From: Candidatus Bathyarchaeota archaeon
GTDB lineage: Archaea; Thermoproteota; Bathyarchaeia; RBG-16-48-13; GCA-020345945
Assembly (NCBI GenBank): GCA_020345945.1
Contig: CP070773.1
Coordinates: 711,290 to 721,491, forward strand
Reading direction: 5' to 3'
DNA length: 10,202 nucleotides
In this document: in pieces, positions 1 through 6,540 of the stretch
Position numbering within the stretch: the first letter of the stretch is position 1
Layout: each line of letters opens with the position of its first letter
Position numbers and translations under genes: made by a program
Notes under the pieces: generated by a model
The model's input: the letters and a program-made list of their open reading frames with translations, nothing else
The model's database searches: none
What the model was told of the DNA's origin: nothing

Positions 1-577
1 CCCTGAGAACTCGGATCTCTCTGTAAAGGGAGTAACCCTCGTCACGACCGACATGTTCTGAGACCCACCAATGCGAGGGCAACAGACTTCGAAGCCTAGA
101 AACAGACCCTGTTGCATCCACAGTAATCTTTCCAAACAGATCAATCTCCTCATGACGCTCCATGTTTTTCACATGTGCACCGAGTACTCGGTTGTCCTCC
201 ACTAACGGGGAGATTGCGAGAGTCCGATCGATAAGTCTAACTCCAGCATCCAACGATTCGTCAATAAGTCTCTGACCAAAACGGTGACGGTTCACAACGT
301 AACCTCGATCATGAATCGTGAAGACCGTCTCTAAATCAGGAGAATGGATTCTCAATCCAACTACCTTACTCTCGAATTCTCCTTTCTCAGGTTTTGGAAT
401 CCCGGCTCGATCAAAATATTTCTCAGGAACAGCATTGCCACATACCTTCTGCCCAATCTTTTCCTTAGGGAGACACTCAGCTAACAATACTTCATATCCT
501 TTCTCAGCAAGAAGGCGAGACAACGTTGACCCAGCGACACCTCCTCCAAGAATCAGGATCTCCGCATCACTCTTCAC
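1..577 (-). CDS. Geranylgeranyl reductase family FAD-dependent oxidoreductase (partial, 3' end outside window)
   Basis: This is the N-terminal 192 residues of a flavoprotein, read on the minus strand and cut by the window edge. The N-terminus has a beta strand and the dinucleotide-binding loop GGGVAGS (residues about 11-17), an acidic residue ending the second strand (AE, 33-34), the VCGNAV motif (45-50) typical of geranylgeranyl reductase family proteins, and VDATGS (153-158), the later FAD-contacting strand. Known members hydrogenate the isoprenoid chains of archaeal membrane lipids or act on related polyprenyl substrates. The exact substrate cannot be read here. I chose the GTG at 577 because GGTGAT, complementary to the archaeal 16S rRNA tail, lies 4 nt upstream. 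GTG 586 and TTG 589 are in-frame alternatives before a stop. The gene diverges from the sugar-acid kinase at 771, and a possible TATA-like GTAAATATG lies at 633-641 on this strand. Confidence 0.88.
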   Translation of the reverse strand, partial: MKSDAEILILGGGVAGSTLSRLLAEKGYEVLLAECLPKEKIGQKVCGNAVPEKYFDRAGIPKPEKGEFESKVVGLRIHSPDLETVFTIHDRGYVVNRHRFGQRLIDESLDAGVRLIDRTLAISPLVEDNRVLGAHVKNMERHEEIDLFGKITVDATGSVSRLRSLLPSHWWVSEHVGRDEGYSLYREIRVLR

Positions 578-581
578 ACCT

Positions 582-587
582 ATCACC
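582..587 (-). promoter_or_regulatory. Ribosome binding site of the FAD oxidoreductase
   Basis: GGTGAT on the minus strand matches part of the archaeal anti-Shine-Dalgarno complement GGAGGTGAT. It ends 4 nt before the GTG at 577, and this decides between three candidate non-ATG starts. The spacing is short, so the start at 586 or 589 is not excluded. Confidence 0.5.
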
Positions 588-726
588 AAACCTTAGGAAG
601 TCTGCATCTAGAATCCATAGCAACGAGAGAGTTCATCATATTTACTAGTTTCCGAGAGAAAAAGGATCTCAACAAAGCTTTCTATGATCTAAATGAAGAG
701 ATCTTGACGCATCTGAACAAGACTGA

Positions 727-741
727 TAGATCTTGGATCTA
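727..741. repeat. Perfect 6-bp dyad in the kinase leader
   Basis: TAGATC, spacer TTG, GATCTA: two perfect 6-base arms around 3 bases, ending 14 nt before the Shine-Dalgarno at 755. The surrounding leader (about 662-741) is rich in GATCT words. It could be an operator half-site pair or a small hairpin. No known regulator motif is recognised. In a 193-bp intergenic region rich in these letters it could be chance. Confidence 0.35.
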
Positions 742-754
742 GAAGAAACATGAA

Positions 755-760
755 AGGAGG
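755..760 (+). promoter_or_regulatory. Strong Shine-Dalgarno for the sugar-acid kinase
   Basis: AGGAGG followed by ATGAGATC resembles the full archaeal consensus GGAGGTGATC. It lies 10 nt upstream of the TTG at 771 and supports that codon. The in-frame ATG at 750 is stopped after four codons, and the ATG at 761 is out of frame. Confidence 0.75.
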
Positions 761-770
761 ATGAGATCAC

Positions 771-2057
771 TTGAAGATAGGAGTAATAGCAGACGACTTG
801 ACCGGAGCCAACGATACCGCGATCCAATTTGCTAAGTTGGGGTTGAGAAGTCTGGTACTCCTCGATTTTGAGTCAGACTTCCATATGATAGAGAAATGGG
901 ACGTTTTGGTCGTAGACACAAACAGCAGACTGGATAACCCTGACTCAGCGTATAGGAAAGTCAGGATGGCAACTAAGTTCCTGAAGCAAGAAGGAGCACA
1001 GGTATACTACAAGAAGATAGATTCAACACTGAGAGGCAATATAGGTTCCGAGCTTGACGCAGTTATGGATGAACTAAACAATAATCTCTCGTTCGTAATT
1101 CCTGCTTTCCCTGCAACAGGAAGAATCACCATTGACGGATACCAGCTTGTTCACGGAAGATTATTGGAGAAGACAGAAATCGCACACGATCCCCTCACAC
1201 CGATGAAGATCTCCCACGTCCCGACCATAATCGGTAGACAAACGAATAGAAAAGTAGGACAAGTGAGACTAGATGAAATAAGAAGAAGTCTAACTGATCT
1301 TTCGAAGAAGATAGCCAAGTTAAACACCAACGGATATGAGATAATCGTCTTTGACGCCGAGACTCAAAAAGATCTTAGGAAGATCGCTTCCCTCTATCCT
1401 AGCCAATACCACTTTGAAGTGGTATGTGGACCCGCTGGTTTCGCCGAGGAACTGGCAAAGAGAACCGGAATAGAAACAGAGATGCCGACTCTAACCGTGG
1501 CAGGTAGCCTAAGCCAAGTTACAGCAGATCAAGTTGAAACACTTAGATCACAATTAAAAACAAGAATCATAGAACTGGATATAATAAGAAGCCTGAAAGC
1601 AGGAGAAAACCTGGAACAAGAGATAGATGAGATTATAGACAACGCAACTGAAATCCTATCAGAAGGCTACGATCTGGTCATTCGACCGCAAGACCCGAAG
1701 ACCGTACGTAGAGTGTTGCAAGGAGGTACGTCGAGTCTAGGGGAAGACATAGCCTCCTCGGCATCAAAGATAATTCTTCTACTGGGAAGGATAACGAATG
1801 AGATACTGGAAAGATCAGAAGTCTCAGGTCTTGTATTAACCGGAGGAGATACAGCAAGAGGAGTATGCAGAGTGATAAACGCAGAAGTCGTCAAGATCGA
1901 TAATGAAGTTTCACCAGGTATACCAAGTGGCGTCATTATCGGAGGAGAACAGGAAGGGCTAAGAATAGTCACAAAAGCAGGTTCATTTGGCGAAGAGACC
2001 GCACTGGTTGACTCAGTCCTGTTCTTGAAACGAAAAGCTCAATCAAAGATAAAATAA
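771..2057 (+). CDS. Four-carbon acid sugar kinase family protein (DUF1537, OtnK/DtnK-like)
   Basis: The 428-residue protein has the usual length and the two-domain layout of this family: an N-terminal substrate-binding domain (about 1-230) and a C-terminal nucleotide-binding domain (about 240-415). Visible motifs are ADDLTGANDTA (7-17), KIDSTLRGN (82-90) and PAFPATGR (111-118) in the first domain, and AGSLS (244-248), LTGGDTA (356-362), PGIPSG (382-387) and TKAGSFG (401-407) in the second. Characterised bacterial members phosphorylate D-threonate, D-erythronate or related four-carbon acids with ATP, usually beside a pdxA-like 4-phosphate dehydrogenase. No such partner is visible within this window, so the substrate stays open. 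The start is TTG with a strong AGGAGG upstream. A 298-nt gap follows before the TBP gene, so it is probably a single-gene transcript. Confidence 0.9.
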   Translation: MKIGVIADDLTGANDTAIQFAKLGLRSLVLLDFESDFHMIEKWDVLVVDTNSRLDNPDSAYRKVRMATKFLKQEGAQVYYKKIDSTLRGNIGSELDAVMDELNNNLSFVIPAFPATGRITIDGYQLVHGRLLEKTEIAHDPLTPMKISHVPTIIGRQTNRKVGQVRLDEIRRSLTDLSKKIAKLNTNGYEIIVFDAETQKDLRKIASLYPSQYHFEVVCGPAGFAEELAKRTGIETEMPTLTVAGSLSQVTADQVETLRSQLKTRIIELDIIRSLKAGENLEQEIDEIIDNATEILSEGYDLVIRPQDPKTVRRVLQGGTSSLGEDIASSASKIILLLGRITNEILERSEVSGLVLTGGDTARGVCRVINAEVVKIDNEVSPGIPSGVIIGGEQEGLRIVTKAGSFGEETALVDSVLFLKRKAQSKIK

Positions 2058-2355
2058 GCTCCTCTCAAACCTATAACCGTAAATATCTAAAAGACATGCA
2101 AACTCTCCCAAATTATCGAACTCAGACAGAACTAGAATCATCACATCGAAGACCAGACTCCTAACCTCCTCCCTCCAAGAACCTCTCATTTCACTGTTTT
2201 AAAGTGGAAAGAATCCACTAAAAGCAAGGTCTCAGAAGATTGCATCGCAGAACTGACAGAGATAGCTCAATACTTTTATTAGCCAATCCTCTATGTACTG
2301 TCTACGACACCTCTGATTCTAGAATCCCTCTTGGCTGAAAAGGAAGCTCTAAGAA
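2058..2355. other. Intergenic region, 298 bp, upstream of the TBP gene
   Basis: There is no convincing reading frame or RNA gene here on either strand. It holds a 6-bp hairpin (2203-2219) and a weak TATA-like element, CTTTTATTAG at 2273-2282, which would place a transcript start near 2303 and give tbp a leader of about 50 nt. AAAGGA at 2338-2343 is a weak, rather distant Shine-Dalgarno for the GTG at 2356. Confidence 0.4.
2203..2219. repeat. Small hairpin between kinase and tbp
   Basis: AGTGGA, loop AAGAA, TCCACT: a perfect 6-bp stem with a 5-base loop. TTTTA at 2197-2201 and TAAAA at 2219-2223 could pair in an alternative fold, as could CACT at 2192-2195 with AGTG at 2203-2206. It lies about 146 nt after the kinase stop and about 137 nt before tbp. 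It could be a transcript 3'-end structure or an operator, and neither is established. Confidence 0.3.
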
Positions 2356-2925
2356 GTGCCTCAGACGAAAGCCCAGATAAAGATCGAGAACATCGTTGCC
2401 ACAACTGATCTGAAAGAAAAGATTGACCTGAAACGGGTCAAAAAGGCTCTTAGAGCCTCGGAGTACAATCCAGAGAGATTCCCGGGGCTGATCTATAGGC
2501 TTAGAAACCCAGAAGCAGCAACACTGATCTTCAGCACCGGAAAGATGGTTTGTACAGGAGCCAACTCGGAAGCACGCGCAAAACGCGCGATCAGGAAAGT
2601 CGTCACGACGCTAAGAGAAGGAGGCATCGTCTCCTGCAAGAATCCTAACATAGGAATAAGAAATATTGTAGCATCCGTCAATCTCTTCGGATGGATAGAT
2701 CTCGAAAGAGCAGCATTCACACTGGGAAGAGTGATGTATGAGCCGGAACAATTCCCCGCACTGATTTACAGAATGGAGAACCCTAGAGTCGTAATGCTCA
2801 TCTTCTCAAGCGGTAAACTAGTCTGCAGTGGAGCAACGGCTGAAGAACAGATATACATCTCAGTTACTAGACTGCACTCCATATTAGAAGAGGAAGGGCT
2901 AATCCTCTACTCAAGACTGCCTTAA
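2356..2925 (+). CDS. tbp: TATA-box binding protein (TBP)
   Basis: This general transcription factor binds the TATA box and recruits TFB and RNA polymerase. The 189 residues form the usual direct repeat: repeat 1 (about 8-90) has ENIVATTDL, YNPERFPGLIYRL and LIFSTGKMVCTGA, and repeat 2 (about 99-182) has RNIVASVNL, YEPEQFPALIYRM and LIFSSGKLVCSGA. The four phenylalanines that kink DNA in known TBPs appear to be F42, F59, F133 and F150, and the paired asparagines are N12 and N103. The length is normal for archaea. The C-terminus ends in LILYSRLP rather than a long acidic tail. The GTG at 2356 is the first possible start after an in-frame TAA at 2350, and MPQTKAQIKIENIV fits the family N-terminus. 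The histone gene follows on the same strand after 121 nt. Confidence 0.97.
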   Translation: MPQTKAQIKIENIVATTDLKEKIDLKRVKKALRASEYNPERFPGLIYRLRNPEAATLIFSTGKMVCTGANSEARAKRAIRKVVTTLREGGIVSCKNPNIGIRNIVASVNLFGWIDLERAAFTLGRVMYEPEQFPALIYRMENPRVVMLIFSSGKLVCSGATAEEQIYISVTRLHSILEEEGLILYSRLP

Positions 2926-3046
2926 AACCGGCTGCCAGAAGGATAGACAACTAATAAAATCAATTTCGGAAAGAAATAATAGTCGCTAACAAGCAAAAGT
3001 ACTAACTCGCCCCATTCATACAAACAGCTAAGGGTAGTGAGATATT

Positions 3047-3337
3047 TTGGGAAGATTGATACCTCAAAGTCCAATATTGACCTACGCAAAGGATGAGATA
3101 GTCCCCGAATTCAATATCTCTGCAGGAGCAAAGAAGGATATCGTCACAGCATCAGAAGCCATCCTTAAAGAGTTTATAAGACGACTCTCCAGCAACGCTG
3201 CAACCGTAACAAGACACTCAGGCAGAAAGACCATCAGCCAAACAGACATAGAGTTTGTCTTGTCTGAACTAGGCCCAAAACTTGGACTGGAAGAGGGATA
3301 TCATATAAAGATAAGAGAAGCATTCCAAGAAGCATGA
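3047..3337 (+). CDS. Divergent archaeal histone-fold protein with N- and C-terminal extensions
   Basis: The protein has 96 residues, against about 65-70 for a minimal archaeal histone. RHSGRKTISQTDIEFVLSEL (57-76) matches loop 2 and helix 3 of archaeal histones (RHAGRKTIKAEDIELAV in HMfB), including the His and Asp that help join dimers into tetramers. Residues about 9-52 supply helix 1 (SPILTYAKDEIVP) and the long helix 2 (KKDIVTASEAILKEF onward). The loop-1 arginine that enters the minor groove in HMfB (ERVS) is not obvious here, where PEFNIS stands instead. About 20 residues follow helix 3 (GPKLGLEEG to the end). It may coat DNA or be a specialised histone-fold regulator. The TTG start at 3047 is preceded by GGTAGTGAGAT; TTG 3056 is an alternative. 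A purine-rich stretch followed by AATAATA near 2970-2982 could be its promoter. It sits 46 nt before top6B. Confidence 0.8.
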   Translation: MGRLIPQSPILTYAKDEIVPEFNISAGAKKDIVTASEAILKEFIRRLSSNAATVTRHSGRKTISQTDIEFVLSELGPKLGLEEGYHIKIREAFQEA

Positions 3338-3383
3338 TAAGACTCCACTCACTAACCTCTATGTGTTTATAGGTAACAACCTC

Positions 3384-4928
3384 ATGTCGGAAGTAAGGTT
3401 TAGGAGAATCAGCGCAGCCGATTTCTTCTACAGAAACAAGGATATAGCAGGTTTTGACAATCCAGCCAAAGCTACGTTCACGATTACCCGTGAACTAATC
3501 GAGAATGCTCTAGACGCCTGCGACCTTCATGGCATACTACCAGAACTAGAGGGAAAAATAATCGAAGAGACAAGGGGACTCCAAATCGAGGTTAAAGATC
3601 AAGGACTTGGAATACCCAACGAACATATCGCCCGCGCTTTCGGACAGGTACTCTATGGCTCCCACTTCGACGAAGAAAAACAGACTAGGGGGGTATTTGG
3701 ACTCGGTGGAAAAATGGCAGTAATGTACGGTCAGATAACCTCAAACACACCTTGCTATGTTGAATCAAGCACATCCTCTAAGGGCCCCACCCATTGGGTA
3801 GAACTGAGGATAGACATAGAGAAGAACCGTCCAATTATCCTATCTGAGGGAACAAAGAAAAACAACGGCTGGAGAGGAACCCTCATCAGGTTCAGCTTCG
3901 AAGGAAACTACTCTTACGCTAGACCGAAGATCCTTGAATACCTCAGACAGACAGCCGTCATCTGCCCTTATGCCAAAATGAGGTTCATCGAGCCGAATGG
4001 AGAAGAACACGTTTGGAAGCGGGTCTCTACCAAGCTGCCGCCAATTCCGAAGCCGATGCGCCCTCACCCAGAAGGCGTAGACCTCGAGAGAGTCAGAAGG
4101 ATGCGCGAATCCGGAGAATATGGTACAGCTCGAGAACTACTTACTAAAGGATTTCAAAGGATAGGAAAGAAGACTGCAACGAACATCCTCTACCTCACGA
4201 AGAGATTTGGCGACGAGATCCTTCCAGAAACCAAGGTCCAAGAATTGACTGATAGACAGATACATCAGATCCTGTCAGCAACCAAACAGTACGGTAAATT
4301 CCGAGCACCTGATGCAAGTTGCCTCAGTCCAGTCGACGAAGAACTTCTCGAGAGAGGAATACGAGAGAACTTCAGCCCTGAATTCGTTACAACACATATG
4401 GGAAAACCCGCATCCTACGAGGGACACCCATTCATGGTCACATGCGGTATTGCCTTTGGGGGAGACATCCCTTTCTCTCTCGACGGAAAAGTCCACCTCT
4501 TCCGTTTCTCCAACAAGATACCTTTAGTATACGATGCAAGAGGAGGACTCTGTGCAGATGTTGCCGAGAACGAGATCAACTGGTCAGTATATGGGGTTAA
4601 GAGAGAGGACCCTATAGCAGTCTACATCAGCCTTGCTACCACCAAAACCCCATGGAAGAGTACGGGAAAACAAGCCTTCGGAGACAAACCTGAGATAAGG
4701 AGAGAGATACTCAACGCCTTAAGAAACTGTGGCAGAGACCTAAGGCAATACCTGAGAAGAAAACAGAAGCTCCTTGAAGAAGAGAGAAGGACTGCGATCC
4801 TAGAGAGATGGCTGTCCATGATTATCCGGGACGCAGCCAAACTGATAGATGAACAGAATCCGCCACCAGTTTCTCTCTTAGTAAAAGCCCCGAAAGAGAG
4901 TGAAACACAAACACCAGAAGAAGAGTGA
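3384..4928 (+). CDS. top6B: DNA topoisomerase VI subunit B
   Basis: This is the ATPase subunit of the heterotetrameric type IIB topoisomerase, which with subunit A passes one duplex through a double-strand break. It has 514 residues. The GHKL ATPase domain shows ELIENALDAC (37-46, Mg-binding Asn 41), DQGLGIP (72-78) and the nucleotide-lid loop TRGVFGLGGKMA (101-112). A helix-two-turn-helix-like insert follows (GFQRIGKKTATN, 256-267), then the transducer domain with the switch lysine in ATTKTPWKS (K421). The C-terminal tail is charged and glutamate-rich. I start at ATG 3384: MSEVRFRRISAADFF matches the family N-terminus, whereas the GTG at 3363 adds seven residues that look non-coding. The lid loop differs from the RGQQGIGISAAV form seen in well-studied enzymes. 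top6A begins 6 nt after the stop, and this order is common in archaea. Confidence 0.97.
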   Translation: MSEVRFRRISAADFFYRNKDIAGFDNPAKATFTITRELIENALDACDLHGILPELEGKIIEETRGLQIEVKDQGLGIPNEHIARAFGQVLYGSHFDEEKQTRGVFGLGGKMAVMYGQITSNTPCYVESSTSSKGPTHWVELRIDIEKNRPIILSEGTKKNNGWRGTLIRFSFEGNYSYARPKILEYLRQTAVICPYAKMRFIEPNGEEHVWKRVSTKLPPIPKPMRPHPEGVDLERVRRMRESGEYGTARELLTKGFQRIGKKTATNILYLTKRFGDEILPETKVQELTDRQIHQILSATKQYGKFRAPDASCLSPVDEELLERGIRENFSPEFVTTHMGKPASYEGHPFMVTCGIAFGGDIPFSLDGKVHLFRFSNKIPLVYDARGGLCADVAENEINWSVYGVKREDPIAVYISLATTKTPWKSTGKQAFGDKPEIRREILNALRNCGRDLRQYLRRKQKLLEEERRTAILERWLSMIIRDAAKLIDEQNPPPVSLLVKAPKESETQTPEEE

Positions 4929-4934
4929 AGAGGA

Positions 4935-6053
4935 ATGAAGAAACAGAAGAAGGGAAAAAAGGGTAAACAGAGTCTTGATAAGCTAGAGGAAGATATCCAA
5001 AAGAAACTCGAATCATTGGGAGAGAACGTAATCACAAGCGTGAAGAATAACAAGTTCCCGAAGATCAAAATGCCTATTCGGAGTACATCTAACATAGTCT
5101 ACGATCCAGAACTCGGGCAATGGACAACAGCTGGAAGAATGAAGGTACAAAGCTCAGGAAACATTAGACAAGTCAAACCCTTCGCAAGAATGGTCTGGAC
5201 ATCATCAGTAGTCAAGAAAGAACTCCTAGAAGAAGGGAGAACCACTACCCTGAGAGACGTCTACTACCTCTCAACAAACGAAGGTATGGAATACGAGAAC
5301 CAAGAAGAAAGCAACACGATCATCGAGAATCTGGAAGCCTGGTCAGGATTTGCCCGAGAACAGTTACACATTGTACCCGAGCAACGCAGCAGCATCTTCG
5401 GAGACATTACCGTCGAATACACCATACCACAATACAGAGGCAGTCAAGTAAATCTCTCCAGCTTTCCAGACGGAGCCAGTATTGGACCAGCCCTCTCAAC
5501 AGCCCAATTCATAAAGACATCTGCAGAACAGGTACTAGTCATCGAGAAAGGCGCGACCTTCCATAGAGTCGTTGAAGATAGGGTCTGGGAGAAGAACAAA
5601 GCCATAATAGTACATACCGCAGGACAACCCCCACGCTCCACGAGGATCTTAATCAGACGCCTCAACGAAGAACTAGGACTTCCAGTCTACATATTCTGCG
5701 ACGCTGATCCCTGGGGGATAAGGATAGCCTTGACGGTGATATGCGGCAGTGCAAGTGCAGCACATCTAACTGGTCTTGCCACCCCAAACGCCGTATGGAT
5801 CGGGCTCTTCCCCTCAGACGCTGCACGACTCAAACTCGGAGGAGAAATGCAACTCTCTAAGATTGACCGAGACGCTGTGGACAACATGCTTGAATTGGAC
5901 CCTCGATGCCGCGAAGATCCGTATAGAAGGGAACTCGAGTTCTTCAAGAAGGATGGAAGAAAGTGGGAGCTTGAAGCCCTCTCCTCTCTAGGTTTCGACT
6001 ACGTCTCAGAAAACTACATCCCAGAGAAGATCAGAGATCTGAAAGGAGCCTGA
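4935..6053 (+). CDS. top6A: DNA topoisomerase VI subunit A (Spo11-like)
   Basis: This is the DNA-cleaving subunit of Topo VI. It has 372 residues, about the usual length. A lysine-rich start (MKKQKKGKKGKQ) and a coiled-looking stretch precede the winged-helix CAP domain, whose TTLRDVYYLS motif (104-113) holds the catalytic tyrosine that links to DNA, Y110 or Y111. The Toprim domain follows, with VLVIEKG (200-206, E204) and FCDADPWG (254-261, D256 and D258) as the Mg-binding residues, plus GQPPRSTR (230-237). The ATG at 4935 comes 6 nt after the top6B stop, so the two subunits are almost certainly co-transcribed and probably translationally coupled. The purine-rich GAAGAGG just before the start can serve as ribosome binding site and overlaps the end of top6B. 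Nothing essential is missing. Confidence 0.97.
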   Translation: MKKQKKGKKGKQSLDKLEEDIQKKLESLGENVITSVKNNKFPKIKMPIRSTSNIVYDPELGQWTTAGRMKVQSSGNIRQVKPFARMVWTSSVVKKELLEEGRTTTLRDVYYLSTNEGMEYENQEESNTIIENLEAWSGFAREQLHIVPEQRSSIFGDITVEYTIPQYRGSQVNLSSFPDGASIGPALSTAQFIKTSAEQVLVIEKGATFHRVVEDRVWEKNKAIIVHTAGQPPRSTRILIRRLNEELGLPVYIFCDADPWGIRIALTVICGSASAAHLTGLATPNAVWIGLFPSDAARLKLGGEMQLSKIDRDAVDNMLELDPRCREDPYRRELEFFKKDGRKWELEALSSLGFDYVSENYIPEKIRDLKGA

Positions 6054-6228
6054 CACCAGAAAAGCCAGAATTCCCTCCAAGAGAAACTAATACTGTTCTA
6101 GGAATGCTTCCTTCGGAGAGAAGTACCCGTATCTCGAAACCAACAGATCTCCACAAGACTCGAATAAAGGCACTCTGACCAGAAAGTTGGAGAATATAAC
6201 GCCTTCTGAACAGAAGAGATGGAGAAAA

Positions 6229-6540
6229 ATGTCCTATCAGAACCTCTCCTCCATTCAGATTGCCGTACTCGAACTCCTCTCAAGCGGCGAATCCCTAACG
6301 AGATGGCAGATAAGAACAAAGACAGGCATAAGAGTCAAGTCTCTTAGAGACTCGATCCGACGACTGAGAGACAGACAGCTGGTTGCGACAAAGTATGTCG
6401 ACGGGAATTTTAAATACCAATTAACTAGAGATGGATCGAAGGCCTTAGATTTTTGCAAGAAACGAGACAGACCGAGAGAAAAATGCACAACAGAAACGAT
6501 TAATCAGAGAGTTCCAATAGTTCGGGGCGACCAAACTTGA
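6229..6540 (+). CDS. Small winged-helix DNA-binding protein coupled to the DUF763 gene
   Basis: The 103-residue protein has a winged helix-turn-helix pattern: helix 1 (SSIQIAVLELLSS, 7-19), SLTRWQIRTKTG (22-33), a basic recognition helix (VKSLRDSIRRLRDRQLV, 36-52), a wing (54-66) and LTRDGSKALDFC (65-76). The pattern resembles MarR/PadR-type or archaeal wHTH proteins without a ligand domain. The tail (77-103) is polar, basic and of unknown role. ATG 6229 is preferred because GGAG lies 8 nt upstream. A TTG at 6187 would add 14 residues with no visible ribosome binding site. The stop TGA overlaps the start TTG of the DUF763 gene, so the pair is very likely expressed together. It lies 175 nt after top6A. 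It may be an auto-regulator or a DNA-binding partner of DUF763. Confidence 0.75.
   Translation: MSYQNLSSIQIAVLELLSSGESLTRWQIRTKTGIRVKSLRDSIRRLRDRQLVATKYVDGNFKYQLTRDGSKALDFCKKRDRPREKCTTETINQRVPIVRGDQT

Noticed and set aside
318..596. Open frame of 92 codons on the plus strand
   Set aside because: It lies antisense to the FAD oxidoreductase, whose minus-strand translation shows clear GGGVAGS, VCGNAV and VDATGS motifs. The plus frame has no recognisable motif.
3363..3383. Upstream GTG start for top6B and a TTTATA box at 3366-3371
   Set aside because: The seven extra residues do not match the family N-terminus. The TTTATA element is only about 15 nt from the ATG at 3384, too close to act as a promoter for it.
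4622..5095. 157-codon minus-strand frame, rich in Ser/Phe/Leu, spanning the top6B-top6A junction
   Set aside because: It is the antisense of charged, Lys/Glu/Arg-rich coding sequence, which produces Ser/Phe/Leu-rich shadows. Both plus-strand genes are unmistakable.
6187..6228. TTG start giving a 117-residue wHTH protein
   Set aside because: There is no ribosome binding site upstream, whereas ATG 6229 has GGAG 8 nt before it. It is kept as an alternative only.
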